Shown: in pieces, positions 1 through 10,920 of the stretch | How the letters are laid out: every line of letters begins with the position of its first letter | How positions within the stretch are numbered: the stretch's first letter is position 1 | From: Agelas oroides | Lineage: Eukaryota; Porifera; Demospongiae; Agelasida; Agelasidae | Assembly: GCA_949130485.1 (NCBI GenBank) | Contig: OX422201.1 | Location: 2,826,516 to 2,890,515 of the forward strand | DNA: 64,000 bases | Reading direction: 5' to 3' | Notes under the pieces: model-generated | Seen by the model: the letters and a program-made list of their open reading frames with translations, nothing else | Database searches by the model: none | What the model was told of the DNA's origin: nothing | Program-made: the position numbers and the translations under genes

Positions 1-488
1 GCACATTATGCCGGCATAATTTAAAGCACAATAGGCAGCTATTAGCATAAGCACAATCTCGAGCATAATAGGTAAGCGCAACACGCTTACGTAATTATTT
101 AACCTTTAATGACAAAACTATTATAGAAAAAAAAATTTAAAAAAAACTTTGAATCTAGTAAGAAATACTAAACAATGCCCACGTGTAAAGTAACTGTAGT
201 ATACGTATATATCGCTCACGCTAGGTACTACTAGCACGAGGATCGCAACGTCTGACTCTTGCAACAGCTCATATCAGAGCTCGGGTAGTATGCCCAAGGA
301 GGCGGAGTCCACATCTTCCGAGTCGACTGTATCATTGCTGGACCGACTCAAGGCTCCTACGCGATCAGAACTGTCTCGTAAACACTGTGTACACATTGGG
401 CATAATGGGGAACATAACTGAGCATAATTGGTAAAATTATCAGGAATAAAGGAATAGCATAATAGGATAGCAATGAAGCATAATGTGC
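1..488. mobile_element. GCATAAT-ended element, copy 1
   Basis: The stretch opens with GCACATTATGC and closes with its exact reverse complement GCATAATGTGC (478-488). Between them the heptamer GCATAAT and close variants recur near both ends (about 16, 64, 409, 422, 457 and 478), the subterminal-repeat pattern of a DNA transposon. A coding-looking stretch sits in the middle (236-403). A second copy with the same palindromic start (TATGCCGGCATAATTT) lies at 18263-18634. The window starts at the terminus, so the outer flank and target duplication cannot be checked. The superfamily is unassigned. Confidence 0.55.
236..403 (+). pseudogene. Ser-rich transposon-type N-terminal coding fragment
   Basis: One frame is open here with an internal ATG at 290. 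It reads as a Ser/Thr/Glu-rich leader followed by a short helix-like motif, SLLDRLKAPTRSELSRK. Composition and third-position variation look protein-like, and a Leu-Asp-Arg-Leu-Lys..Pro-Thr..Ser motif of this kind starts proteins of repetitive elements in invertebrates (recalled, not searched). The frame then runs straight into the GCATAAT repeats, so any downstream exons are missing. It is probably the first exon of the autonomous parent of this element. Confidence 0.4.
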
Positions 489-937
489 GGGAGCCTAATC
501 CTCAAGGCTCAACTGAGCACCTGTTTTGATAGCTTAACAAGGCAAGCAGCTGCAAACAATAAAGAGGGGACATGTGCATGCTTCTAGGAAAACATATGTA
601 TTGCTAGGGCTGCTGTGAATGAATGCTGTCAATAATCACTGGAATGGACTACTGGACTGACCTTTTTTGCATTAAAAATCATTTTTATGGCCTATAACAA
701 GATTCTCTAACCTGTAAAACTGCATCCTGCTTTAAACCGTGCAGTTAGTAATGGTATCTATCTCACTGCACAGAAGCACTCATTACACCCCAAGATGCGA
801 AATAAAGGACCCGTGTAATATAAAATGTTACTGTTATTGCTACACGCTCGTAACATTAAAATGTATGCCGCGAATGTGACCCTTTGATTCCTAGAACCTG
901 AGTAAACCTGTGTTGCACTACTCTGCTATCTATGCTA
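489..937. other. no gene seen
   Basis: Low-complexity AT-rich sequence without a convincing open frame, RNA gene or repeat structure. Confidence 0.5.
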
Positions 938-993
938 TAGCCTCGTATACCCAAGACTTTCCCCCCTCCCAAGTGGCTTGGGTACCAAGCTAT
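938..993. repeat. Mutator-like MITE terminus (isolated hairpin)
   Basis: It starts TAGCCTCGTATACCCAAG and folds back on CTTGGGTACC, the same TAGCCTCG plus hairpin design as the MITE ends at 15164, 18638, 25985 and 36335. No partner end is seen nearby, so this is a solo end or a decayed copy. Confidence 0.35.
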
Positions 994-1001
994 CCATGCC
1001 C

Positions 1002-1329
1002 ACACGACCTGATACTGATATCAAAGGTGTAGTATACAGCATCCCATGCAAAGACTGTGACAGGACCTACATTGGAGAGACAGGAAGGACACTATAAACC
1101 AGACTACAAGAACACAAGCGTGATGCTAGACTTGGACATATAACCACCAATGCGGTTGCTTACCACGCCCACAGCCAGCTGCGACTGGGACAATGCTGAA
1201 ATAGTAGACCGAGAACAACAATTCTACAAGAGAAGAGTAAAAGAGGCTGTACACATACGACATACAGCAAACTTTAACCAAGACGAGGGCTTACAACTCA
1301 GCCCAATCTGGAACGATATACTACGCTAG
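1002..1329 (+). pseudogene. Penelope-like element GIY-YIG endonuclease fragment
   Basis: Conceptual translation from about 1002 gives KGVVYSIPCKDCDRTYIGET followed by GRTL, then TRLQEHKRDARLGH, the GIY-YIG nuclease core with a zinc-type CKDC pair typical of Penelope-like retroelements. The frame is broken by TAA after GRTL, a second stop at about 1198 and a frameshift near 1187. After the shift the other frame reads DWDNAEIVDREQQFYKRRVK and ends LSPIWNDILR with TAG at 1327-1329, the usual C-terminal Glu/Lys-rich and LSP..W part of this nuclease. The reverse transcriptase that should precede it is absent, so this is a 5'-truncated, dead copy. The family call rests on motif order and is strong; the exact clade is not resolvable. 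Confidence 0.75.
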
Positions 1330-1442
1330 CATTTTAGTTTTTTCAGGTGCTGTTGCATAAATAGATCATGCATAACTATTACGGTATCATTATGTAACTT
1401 CCGGTTATGTTCTGTATATAGCACTTAGCACTTCCGCATTGC

Positions 1443-1472
1443 CTGATGAAGAATAGCAAAGACTATTTGAAA
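1443..1472 (+). ncRNA. hammerhead-like core downstream of Penelope fragment
   Basis: CTGATGA (1443-1449), a small hairpin AATAG/CTATT (1452-1456 with 1463-1467) and GAAA (1469-1472) reproduce the order of the hammerhead ribozyme core, and Penelope-like elements are known to carry such ribozymes. I could form only a weak helix III (ACA..TGT with TC at 1491) and no clear helix I, so this copy is probably inactive or only a remnant of the motif. Confidence 0.4.
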
Positions 1473-1529
1473 CATTGCACAAAAACTTTGTCAACTTTAA
1501 TGTGGTAGTCCACTATTGCGTCAACTAGT

Positions 1530-2387
1530 TAGATCATCCTCCACAGTACCATGGGTTTCGGACAACAGTATCTACACCTTTGTTATATTGTAGCGAGTAC
1601 CATGTGTTTGGGGCCTTGCACAACTGTGCAGCACACACAGCCACTCTGTTGCCTCATCATATGCCTCCGCCAAGGCGCAGGGCACTTAAACAGTTTCAGG
1701 CACTGAGATCTGGCATCATCAAGCACATAAGTAGCGAGTCCAAATGATATTCATAACATTGAAAATTGCATAACAGTTTTTGAAGCGGAAGTGCCATTTT
1801 GAATGCAGCACCGTTGTATGTGTCTTGCAAATACCTGCAACCACAGTCCAAATTTCGGCCAATAGCCTTACAATGCATATTAAATTGAAGATTCTTCTTT
1901 TCAGTTCTGCTGGTAAGAACATTCTTTTTTCTTTTTACCCGCATCTTTGTAAATTTCACTGGACCTCTAAGGTATATGCAACCCTTACCATGGGAAATAG
2001 GTTTCGTGGAGTGCAGATTTCATTAATTTGGGTTGTAGTTGCCATCAAAACAGTCGCACTACTGCGGCAACCAGCTAAAAGCTCGGGACATTGCAAGAGA
2101 GTGTCACTCCAGTATACTCTTTTGATGCTGAAACTTACTTTATTCCCATTGTGATTACCAAAGGACCTTAGAAACAAACATTTCACTCCTGATACCCAGG
2201 TGATGGAGGCTATGTACTGACATAAGAACTGCATATGCTTGTGTGTGCGGCAATGAGTCCATATAATAGAGCTAAGGAGAGTATGAAATCCACAGCTATA
2301 GCTGTTAGGAGATAAAGTAGGCCCACAGAATGATGAGAAAGAGAGGGAGTGTTTGCAGTTGCAAAGAAGATGGACTATTAGGAGGTG
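1530..2387. other. no gene seen
   Basis: Several short open frames on both strands overlap here but none has a recognisable domain. The 240-codon minus frame covering 1956-2678 runs through a MITE hairpin and is composition-driven. Confidence 0.5.
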
Positions 2388-2456
2388 TAGCCTCGTTCCC
2401 AGGCCACTCCCAGATTTGCTGCGAGATAAAATCTGGGAGTGGCCTGGGAACAAGGT
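2388..2456. repeat. near-perfect foldback of Mutator-like MITE ends
   Basis: TAGCCTCGTTCCCAGGCCAC at the left is answered by GTGGCCTGGGAACAAGG at the right, with arms of about 27 bp continuing through ACTCCCAGATTT/AAATCTGGGAGT and a loop of about 13 nt. It matches the hairpin end of the TAGCCTCG MITE family, here without the element body. Confidence 0.7.
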
Positions 2457-3180
2457 GCACGTACAAGAATGTGGTGGTAAATGACAAGTAATTGGGTTGA
2501 AGGGAATAGCTGGACAAGCCATACTGCCCTTCCTAGAGACTCCAGGCACTAAAGTGCAGATTATGATGACCATGCATGTTGGTGACTCCTGCCTGCAGGT
2601 TTGGGGACTCACCTGGTAGCTACACTTAGACTCAGTAGCGGAAACAAATGTCATTTTCATTATCGGAGTCATCCCCATGGCCAGCTGTTGAAAGAAACAG
2701 ATTAAAAGTCGACAATAGTATGCACTGATACCACTACTGTGAGCTGTTGTGCTCCAGAAAAAGGCTAGGATATCACTGCGCAGGAGTCATAAATATCCTG
2801 CTCTTTAAGCCTATATTACTAACGTGTTTTTTTTTTACCAAAATTTAATTGTTTGTTTGGACTCGCTAGCATAAGTCTAAAATTCAGTCCAAACATCAGT
2901 CTATGGTCCACTCCACAAGTCCTGTCCAGAGTCTGGAATGCATCTTTTTTTACACCTACTTAAAACACATGGTAACACAGTCATGAATATCCGTAATATG
3001 GTCCGGCGCGTGTACAGCGCATGCTTGCATACTTTGTAACAGGGAGATGTGGTTCATTGTATAATTTGACGCATACCTGGGTTGTGTGAGTGTCAGTCCT
3101 ATACACCGCACAAAAACTCAGTCGGGTGAGCATCGAAAGCAGGACTTCACTGTTCAGGCAGCCGTCCTCCGCAGTCGACC
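2457..3180. other. no gene seen
   Basis: Ordinary intergenic sequence. No open frame with recognisable features. Confidence 0.5.
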
Positions 3181-3257
3181 CACAGCCCCACAGCTAGAGT
3201 CGAACCGCATGAGCTGCAGCCTAGGACGCAGTGTTCCATAACCGCGGTCTGACCCCA
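3181..3257 (-). mobile_element. tRNA-derived SINE-like fragment
   Basis: On the minus strand the sequence reads GGTTATGGAACACTGCG, then GCGGTTCGACTC about 35 nt further on. The second block is a near-perfect RNA polymerase III B box (GGTTCGANTCC) and the spacing suits a tRNA-derived promoter. The stems expected of a real tRNA do not close, so a SINE head is more likely than a tRNA gene. Confidence 0.4.
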
Positions 3258-4538
3258 CAGCCAGCCTATCAGCCTTACCGAGGTACTTAGTCTACTCTAA
3301 GTCAACTTACAAACTCAATGCGAGATTAGTACACCGCATAGTTTACCTTAACGTACGTAGCGGGTAACTAGTAGATACGCGTTTAGGACATTATTTACGA
3401 CACAAGGATTAATGTAGCTAATCAATGGATATTCAATGTGAGCGCATATTTTTTAGTCCTATGCTCCACTTACCACGTTAGTGTCCCGTTCACCAACAAG
3501 CTGTGACTAGATGACAGGTCTTTGTTTCGTGGACGCTTTGGTCGGCGTAATTAATTAAAACTGCACCCCTCTCTAACAAAAGGCCGGCTCGCTCTTGCGA
3601 GCGCGCCCCTCTAACGCTTATTCCACGATCACTGCAGGTTGCCTGGAATCGGTGAACTGGGCTACTACTGCTTACACAGCAGAAATCATTCGTACATGAT
3701 ACCCGGCAAGTGCTTTACCTTGTGCGCGCATGCGCAAACGACGTTAAGCAATCTGTGTCTGCTGTCTGTTGGTGGCCAGTTTGATACAAATAACATGATT
3801 GATAGAGCTTAAAACATCAAATAACAAATTTATGAAATTGGTATTTTATAAAATCAGCTTCATTCTCCAATTCTGCTACTAACTCTGCTAAAAACTTGGC
3901 AAGGGTCAAAGGTCATATAGCAACAGGAATGAGAATGAAACACACATCAAGACAGAGCCACGGTCATTATGAAATGTTGGCAGGAGTCTCAACAAGAGGT
4001 AGAGAGAAGGCTAAGTTTTTACTCCCTCAAAAAGCTTATAGTAGTAGCTATGGCATGCTAATCAGCAGAACTGTCAGAGCTTTTTGAAGCAGAAGAAAAG
4101 ACAGTAAAGCCTTGGCACAGACAAAGATTGTTACTTCACGGCTGCTTTTCTTGATCGCCAATCACAATATGTAATGAACTGGAAAAGGATGTGTGTAGAA
4201 CTTTAGTTGGAAGTACAAAATTGGTAGCCTTTGGTTTTAAAGATCTGCTTGAATGAGGCCACTAGAATGCTACTAGTGACCAGTGTGAATGTACATGTAC
4301 ATTGCATATCACAGTAGGTCTAGTATATAACAATATATTCCATCATACTACACATAGTTAATAGTTGCATGGATCACACAAGGTAAGGGCTCTACTGGGT
4401 ACTTCTAGTTAGCACTGAATTAGGAAAAACACAGATTTAATTAACTTGAAAAAAGTTGTGGTTTTTGATTTTATTGGACACAATTAACACGTACGGCTGC
4501 TATTCAGTGAAGAAAATATTGATGTTCTGTCTTGTATA
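3258..4538. other. no gene seen
   Basis: No supported gene. A 63-codon frame at 3896-4087 has no recognisable feature. Confidence 0.5.
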
Positions 4539-4908
4539 CAAGGGCGTAGCTAGGATTTATTGAGTGATGAGGTAATACCTTACCGCACGCAAAGCGCATG
4601 GCGAAAATTTTGCTGATTAATTATTCATAACTTCACTAATTAATAATATTCTAATTAACCAACATTAAAAGTACGTATATCTAAGTCACCTTTCCTTCAA
4701 CGCTTTGTAAAGGAAGTCGTTATCAATGCTGCTGGTCTTTTCCCAGCCAGGAGGTCTCTATAGTGCGGGTGAGTTCTGTCATAGAAATGTAGTTTACTTT
4801 GCGCATGCGCTAGATATTTATAGGACATCGCCAATGCGTGTGCACGTTCTTACACAGAAAAGTGAGGAGGCAACTGCCTCCTCTGCCACATTGCTAGCTA
4901 CGCCCCTG
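4539..4908. mobile_element. hAT-type MITE with GGGCGTAGCTAG ends
   Basis: Left end CAAGGGCGTAGCTAG and right end CTAGCTACGCCCCTG are inverted repeats of the CAGNGGCGTAGC type seen in many hAT elements and again at 57321-57623. GTATA lies directly outside both ends, which may be what is left of the 8-bp target duplication. A near-palindrome GAGGAGGCAACTGCCTCCTC lies just inside the right end. There is no coding capacity. Confidence 0.65.
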
Positions 4909-6204
4909 GTATAGAGTTAGCTGATACTATACTATACAGGTTAGTGTAGCTACTGCAAATCATGGTACCTATATACTATGAAAGAAATTTGGGGGATGCT
5001 GGAAAACCCGAAACACACTGAAGCAAAAATCAACTGGAAGTAGTTAATGCACAGAATGGACATGGACACCAGACACAGTGGTCGGAAATTAGTGAGTATG
5101 TCAGCTCATCAATGCATGGAGGAAGGACACGGGTTAATGTATTATGTAGCAGCCACAAAGAGTGACAAGTACCAGCAGAGAGTCACATCAAGCGTGTGAA
5201 ACATCCAAGCTAGGACATAGCTGGCTATGCAACAGCCATGGGCTTATGAGTACATAGCACAGTAGGAGAGGAAGCCGATCTCGCATTTTTACTATGTGTG
5301 AAGTCAAGACAAGCACCATTAGGAAACCAAGTCAAGTGCATGAAACATCCATGGCAGTTCTAAGCTGAGCCACAGCCAATAAGTAATGGCTCCTAGGTCA
5401 GATGTTTACGTGGCTCTCTACTGGTGCTTGTCCCACTTTTGTGGTGTGGATGCGAAATCGCATAATCTGTCTCCTTCTGTTCTAACTACTTGGAAGGTGA
5501 GTTACAGATACCTAGATTCCCCATGGCTAAGCCCATACTGAACAGTAGTAGTCAGGTCTTGCCAACCCTTTACTTGCAGAATGTAAGCAGACACCAGTGG
5601 TATACAGTAGATGAGCCTAGCTAAAATACTTTATTCACTTGATGTGGCCCTGTACTGTCAGCTCATGCCCGTCTAATCTTCGTAGTAGTTAAGGAATGCG
5701 AGATTAGCTGCTCTGTGCCTTGGTAAACACCAATTTTCCACCATCATATCCAGAGTCCACTTCTGTACTGTGCATCAATTTACGGTACTCCCAATTCCGT
5801 TGCATTCCTGAGCATTCAAGATTTTCCAGCATCCAGAAATTTTGCAGTTTGTATTTCTAACAGCATACTACTATACAGTCACACACTTTGAACCTAGACT
5901 ATTGTGTTGAAAGTGCTTTCTTTCCTGGCATATTCCAGGTTTTTCAGCAGTACTTAAATGCCTCAACATTTAAGCTATAATAGAATGTGAATAACATAAT
6001 CATTATATCTATTCATATTAGAAACAAATCCTAATGCTGTGCTATCGAGTCTCTAACTTATGAAGTCACAAACTCATAGTTGGTGGTGTCTCATAATAAT
6101 AGTATCTCTACTCATGTACTGCAGTGGCATCAGAACTACCAGACCATTATGCACACATCTGTGTCAGATCAGCATATATAGCAAGCCTTAGTATTGCCGT
6201 ATTT
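4909..6204. other. no gene; degenerate repeated block
   Basis: A GACAAGYACCA...TGAAACATCCA block occurs at about 5163-5215 and 5307-5345 in direct orientation, and a related block lies inverted at about 5410-5443 (GGTGCTTGTCCCAC). No protein feature is seen. It may be an old foldback or tandem remnant. Confidence 0.35.
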
Positions 6205-6345
6205 GAAGCAAACCTGAGCGAGTCCAACACTAGTGACAACGCATTGTGCATGTGCATGTGTATGCTTGCTTGTTTTGCTTGCTTGGATGGACCACTTAGC
6301 ATAAATTTATATACAAATATTTCACAAAAGCGTAACGTCCACATT
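6205..6345. repeat. dispersed repeat, copy 1
   Basis: The segment from GCAAACCTGAGCGAG through TGGATGGACCACTTAGC to the CACATTCATGTCCATTTC region aligns by eye with 25849-25975 (GCGAACCTGAGCGAC ... TGGACCGACCACTTGC). It is therefore an interspersed repeat rather than the 103-codon gene it superficially resembles. Confidence 0.5.
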
Positions 6346-6796
6346 CATGTCCATTTCACTTCAGCAAACAAAAGACAGTCAATCAAAATTGAAGCATGCA
6401 TGGCAACTTACTGCTCGTTTCTGTACGCTACATAGATTCAACAACAACAATGAATTTGTAGATTCATAAAGTGCGGTTACTTTGGGCCAGCCTGTATGCT
6501 ATCAGGCTAGAACATGTATATATTGGCACTAAAAGCCTTTAATAGATGTTCGGCCTTTCTTTGGCTTGCCATTGAGCTCAAAAGTACTGATTTGTCTGTG
6601 TCAAAATCTGCAATAGCTTGCTACAGCTAAAAGTGAATGCACTACCTTTCCTTAAAGCCAATAGTCCAGTAATTCCTCCTGTCAGCTAGTTCACGATTCA
6701 GACACTCAAACAGACCTACGAAAACTCATGTGCACTCTCCTGTGTTCCTGATTCTCATAGTGGTAGTAAATGGTACATGTATGAACTACTGTGCAG
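6346..6796. other. no gene seen
   Basis: No open frame, RNA or repeat structure that I can support. Confidence 0.5.
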
Positions 6797-7236
6797 CTAC
6801 CGTAGTTTCGCGAAAGGTCTGCCAAAGAGGGGGATGGACACTCTTTCAAGTGTTTCCGCATTTAACCACGAAAGAACGCCCATGCCATGTTTACAGCGAC
6901 AAACAGTAATGTACAACGGAGTGGTTTTGAAGTCATGTCCTGATGGCATACATCACTCAAACGGCGCCATGACACCATGAGCATGGTGTACCTCACCGTG
7001 CACACCACACTAGCTACATCCGTATTTGCAAAGCTGCCTTGTAATAACCTTCGGTGAAGTATAGCACGAAGTTTTTGGGACAGCACTTGAAGCTGTGCTT
7101 CTCAAAAATCTATGAGTCCGCTCTATTAGCTACACAAAGCTCGCTACAGGCTAGGCACACATCTGAGTAAACTTTGACCCTATACAGGAAATTGGGCCAA
7201 AAGTAGGGGGTGGGCACTCTTTCACATGACTACGGT
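6797..7236. mobile_element. possible MITE with CTACCGTAG ends
   Basis: CTACCGTAG near 6798 and CTACGGTAG near 7228 are inverted. Just inside them GGGGATGGACACTCTTTCA (left) and GGGGGTGGGCACTCTTTCA (right) recur in direct orientation. The arrangement could be a MITE or a duplicated remnant. No clear target duplication was found. Confidence 0.3.
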
Positions 7237-7956
7237 AGTAGTATTCATGTGTAGAGAGCCAATCACACAAACTAAAGCATGAAGCTTTTGGGATGCAAGC
7301 GATAGCCTGCTTACCCTGCTGTAGGAGACTTCTTGACAGTTGCTCTAAGGTCTCATAGTGGATCCCTTGAATACCTCAATCTCTGAATGGGAGTATGGTG
7401 TCAAATAGTAACAGTAGCTATTGTCTGCTACTAGCTTACTTATTGGGAACCAGAAGTTTAACGTTTAAGGTGCTGCATGCAGAGAGTAACAACATGCAAT
7501 CTGGAAAGTACACAAACATCATATGTTTGGCACTTTGGTCTATAGTATTTGCACAAAGTTGGGTTCCAGAATGTCCTCTGACATCAGCTAGGTGAAATGT
7601 TCTGCACAATGTTCCTAGTTTTCCCTGATGCCTTCCATCCTGCCACAGTTTCATGACAATGCAGTACCATGCATTCTTTGTGATTGCAATTTCTTGTGAT
7701 TGACATCATTCCAAGAGTGTGTGTGTTTATACATGCATACATGCAGGAATAATCAAAAGTCTATCAGTCCAGAATGGGGCATAGAGATCCAGGCATCCAC
7801 AAATCAGTGTTAGCAGAACTGCTACAAATGTGCAATTGCTATATACATTTCGAGATTGGGAGGGAGAAAGTGGTGTGCAATGTATGCTATAGTGTCAAAG
7901 TGGAGTCTGGACTAACACAGTTTACATACTCCCATATATATTTTTTCTCCCTGTAC
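7237..7956. other. upstream region of UGDH
   Basis: No coding exon is recognised. A polypyrimidine tract ending in CAG at 7958 implies that at least the 3' part is an intron in the 5' untranslated region. The promoter was not located. Confidence 0.4.
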
Positions 7957-7958
7957 AG
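7957..7958 (+). other. candidate 3' splice site before UGDH start
   Basis: TTTTTTCTCCCTGTACAG ends at 7958 and the UGDH ATG follows 18 nt later. This is a strong acceptor and implies an upstream non-coding exon. Confidence 0.5.
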
Positions 7959-7976
7959 GAATTTATTTCTATCAGT

Positions 7977-9389
7977 ATGCCAGTGAGCAGGGTGTGTTGC
8001 ATTGGTGCAGGCTATGTTGGTGGGCCAACCTGCAGTGTAATCGCCTTCAAATGTCCGGACATCCAGGTTGATGTTGTTGACATTAGTCAGCCTCGAATTG
8101 ATGCTTGGAATTCTGAAAATCTGCCAATCTATGAGCCAGGTTTGTATCAGATTGTTACCAAAGTGAGAGGTAAAAATCTTCACTTCTCCACCAATGTTAA
8201 AGCCGCAATAGAAGCTGCTGATTTGATCATGATCGCTGTGAACACACCTTCGAAAACATTTGGATTTGGCAAAGGCAGAGCACCAGACACGAAGTACATA
8301 GAATCAGCTGCCCGCATGATTGGTGAATATTCACTAAATCCAAAAATTGTTGTCGAAAAAAGTACAGTTCCAGTGAAATCTGCAGATAGCATTGAGGGAA
8401 TTTTGACACATGTTTGTCCACAGGTCCCATTCCAAGTTCTTTCGAATCCAGAATTTCTAGCAGAAGGAACTGCAGTGAATGATCTCCTTTATCCAGATCG
8501 GGTGCTAATTGGTGGCAAGCAGTCAAAAGCAGCGTACAAAGCTATAGAGGATCTTAGCTGGATCTACCGCCACTGGGTGCCAAGGGAGAAAATTATAACC
8601 ATGAACACTTGGTCTTCCGAGCTGACAAAGTTGGCAGCAAATGCATTTGCATCACAGCGTATCTCCAGCATCAATGCCATTAGCGCAATCTGTGAGGCTA
8701 CAGGTGCTAATGTACAAGAGGTTTCTCATGCTATTGGTCTTGATACACGAATTGGGAGCCATTCTCTCAGGGCAAGTTTGGGTTTCGGTGGAAGCTGCTT
8801 TCAAAAGGATGTCCTGAATCTGGTGTACCTCTGTGAGGCACTCAAGTTGCCAGAAGTGGCAGATTATTGGCACCAGATTGTGGTGATGAATGATTATCAG
8901 AGGAAAAGATTTGCAAAAAAGATAGTTAATAGGCTCTTTCAGACGATTGCAGGAAAACGCATTGTCATCTTTGGCTTTGCCTTTAAGAAAAACACAGGTG
9001 ATACACGTGAGAGCTCAAGCATTTACATCACCAAATACCTGCTTGATGAGGCAGCACAAATCGTGATTTATGATCCAATGGCCAAGCATGAGCAAATAAA
9101 ACATGACCTCACTCAGCCTGCCATCCTTCCAGACCCAACGCAATTTGACAAACTGGTTACCATAGCAACTGACCCCTATGCTGCGATTGAGGGGGCACAT
9201 GCTATTGTGATTTGCACCGAGTGGGACGAGTTTGTCACACTTGATTACTCACGCATATTTTCCAGAATGAAAAAACCAGCATTTGTTTTCGATGGAAGGG
9301 TAATCCTTGACCACGAGAAGCTGATGGAAATCGGATTTCAAGTTGAGGCAATAGGGAAAGTCACTCAATGTCCACCTTCCAGACTGTAG
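7977..9389 (+). CDS. UGDH: UDP-glucose 6-dehydrogenase
   Basis: 470-residue protein that oxidises UDP-glucose twice with NAD+ to UDP-glucuronate in the cytosol, the precursor for glycosaminoglycans and for glucuronidation. Visible features in order: N-terminal Rossmann motif GAGYVG (10-15); substrate loop VNTPSKT (88-94); EKSTVPV (127-133); SNPEFLAEG (156-164); TKLAANAF with the conserved Lys218; catalytic Cys274 in [10 protein letters not shown] with Asp278; and the C-terminal UDP-binding domain beginning [17 protein letters not shown]. All catalytic residues are present, and the length is only about two dozen residues short of vertebrate enzymes, which have a variable tail. The ATG is chosen because it starts just before the Rossmann strand and follows a strong splice acceptor at 7958. 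The coding region has no intron, unlike vertebrate UGDH, so intron loss or an old retrocopy is possible. No close downstream AATAAA was seen. Confidence 0.97.
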   Translation: MPVSRVCCIGAGYVGGPTCSVIAFKCPDIQVDVVDISQPRIDAWNSENLPIYEPGLYQIVTKVRGKNLHFSTNVKAAIEAADLIMIAVNTPSKTFGFGKGRAPDTKYIESAARMIGEYSLNPKIVVEKSTVPVKSADSIEGILTHVCPQVPFQVLSNPEFLAEGTAVNDLLYPDRVLIGGKQSKAAYKAIEDLSWIYRHWVPREKIITMNTWSSELTKLAANAFASQRISSINAISAICEATGANVQEVSHAIGLDTRIGSHSLRASLGFGGSCFQKDVLNLVYLCEALKLPEVADYWHQIVVMNDYQRKRFAKKIVNRLFQTIAGKRIVIFGFAFKKNTGDTRESSSIYITKYLLDEAAQIVIYDPMAKHEQIKHDLTQPAILPDPTQFDKLVTIATDPYAAIEGAHAIVICTEWDEFVTLDYSRIFSRMKKPAFVFDGRVILDHEKLMEIGFQVEAIGKVTQCPPSRL

Positions 9390-9899
9390 ATTATGGTCTA
9401 ACTGTAGGTTTTTTTAGTACAGGAGTATATTTGTTTTCAGTGGCTATAGTAGTAGTAGTTTAGTTTCTTTGAGCAGTGAACCTAAATTCATTCACATTGC
9501 AAAAGGCAGACAACTTGGTGAGACATTGTCAGGGTGAAAAACAGAACACTGAGGCAACACAACACACCAAAGATTACTTGTGTTGATAGACACACTTGGA
9601 CAACAAGTATTCTGAAACACTGACAGCAAAGCTTACATACTACACAAAAAGATACATCATCAATGGGAAAGCATGAATTTACTATAGTACAATTTTGAAC
9701 GTACTCAGTAGAATGTGGATACAAAAGAGCACAAACTTTACCTATAGGTCACAGATTGACTTGTGTAAGACCACACCATTAAAATGGCATCCTTTGCAGT
9801 AGGGCGGTAGTGCTGCATCATTTTAAGGGTGATAGAGATCCAGCAGTGTCCAAACTAAGTGGAAAACCCGAAGGTGTGCTAACCGTAAGATCGGGATAA
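9390..9899. other. UGDH 3' flank, no gene seen
   Basis: AT-rich sequence with no convincing open frame. It probably includes the UGDH 3' untranslated region. Confidence 0.4.
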
Positions 9900-9975
9900 T
9901 AGGCACCCACACAAAATAAGCACCCCGTTTATAGGCACCCATACAAAAATAAGCACCCCTCAAAAAGGCACCCAT
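9900..9975. repeat. short tandem repeat, AGGCACCCA..AAATAAGCACCCC
   Basis: Two and a half copies of a unit of about 33 bp (TAGGCACCCACACAAAATAA then GCACCCC) in head-to-tail order. Confidence 0.6.
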
Positions 9976-10660
9976 CACCGCCCAAAACTGTCCCAATCAC
10001 AACTATGAATATTGAGCAAGAAACCAGAAGGCATAACTACTGTACTGTAAGTCATCATCTGAGGAGTCCAGATATTCAATAGTTCCGCTAGCTTAGCATT
10101 TTAATTTCTGACGCGTAAAGCGGAAGTAGCACTTCCTGTCAATGAACCCAAATGTGCGGTAACTTCAACCTGATTTTTCTCAGGAACTATACGGTCTATG
10201 AACACGCGGTTTTCACAGTTTTGACAAGCGACTAGTGATGTGTCCACCCCCCAAATACCAAAAGGAAACCAGGTAAATGAGAGATAGTAAAGCTTCCTTA
10301 TGTCACAATGGTCACTATTTGATGTGGTACACAACTCTACTGCACAAATCCAGCTCACAAACAGAATTCCATCAGAAGTGTGATCATTTGAAATGGTACA
10401 ACTTCTTTGCATGAACTTGTGTCTATGCAGTAGTTTAGCTAGCAGAGCCCATTGAATATAACTTAAATTTCATTAAGGATGTATACAAAGATTCGCATTA
10501 AATACACAGTTACCATTAAGTGTAATTCAGAATTTACAAACCATAAGCAGATCTTGCAGGTACTCACTAACACCATGGCTATATTTAGAGTTTTTTGAAG
10601 TGTATAATCTGTACTCTTAAAATATTTATGAAGCCAAAGTGTTTGTACTGATTAATCTTC
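9976..10660. other. no gene seen
   Basis: Nothing recognisable. The 103-codon minus frame at 10101-10412 lacks any domain. A splice-acceptor-like CTGATTAATCTTCAG ends at 10662, immediately before the next gene. Confidence 0.45.
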
Positions 10661-10663
10661 AGG

Positions 10664-10920
10664 ATGGTGGATCACACTCCAGTCCGCAAAAAGGGAAAGG
10701 CTAGAGCACTTAGAGCCAGCCAGGTCCACCCAGGCCAAAAATGTACACAGTGCACATTGTGCAATCAAAATGCCAACTCCTATGTACATTCAGTGAACTG
10801 GAGGCCAAGCGAAGTTAGTCTTCTTCACCAACTGGCTCCAGATGTAGCTGGAACAGACTGTATATGTCGTGCCTGTGGTGAAGACGTAAACGAAGTTTTC
10901 AGTCTAGTGAATACACCCCA
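10664..10920 (+). pseudogene. N-terminal Cys-rich module of the CXC-domain gene
   Basis: The start MVDHTPVRKKGKARALRA is basic. It is followed by KCTQCTLC and, 37 residues later, CICRACGEDV, spaced like a treble-clef or zinc-ribbon pair. The ATG lies 2 nt after a CAG splice acceptor. The frame closes at TAA 10931-10933 but the protein clearly continues in the next frame (RWIKKRQCTTVLKVCAIQDC), so a one-base loss or two-base gain near 10918 is inferred. Confidence 0.55.

Noticed and set aside
1956..2678. 240-codon minus-strand open frame
   Set aside because: It runs through the MITE hairpin at 2388-2456 and has no domain or coding-like composition.
3181..3257. A functional tRNA gene
   Set aside because: A B box is present, but acceptor and anticodon stems do not form; treated as SINE-like.
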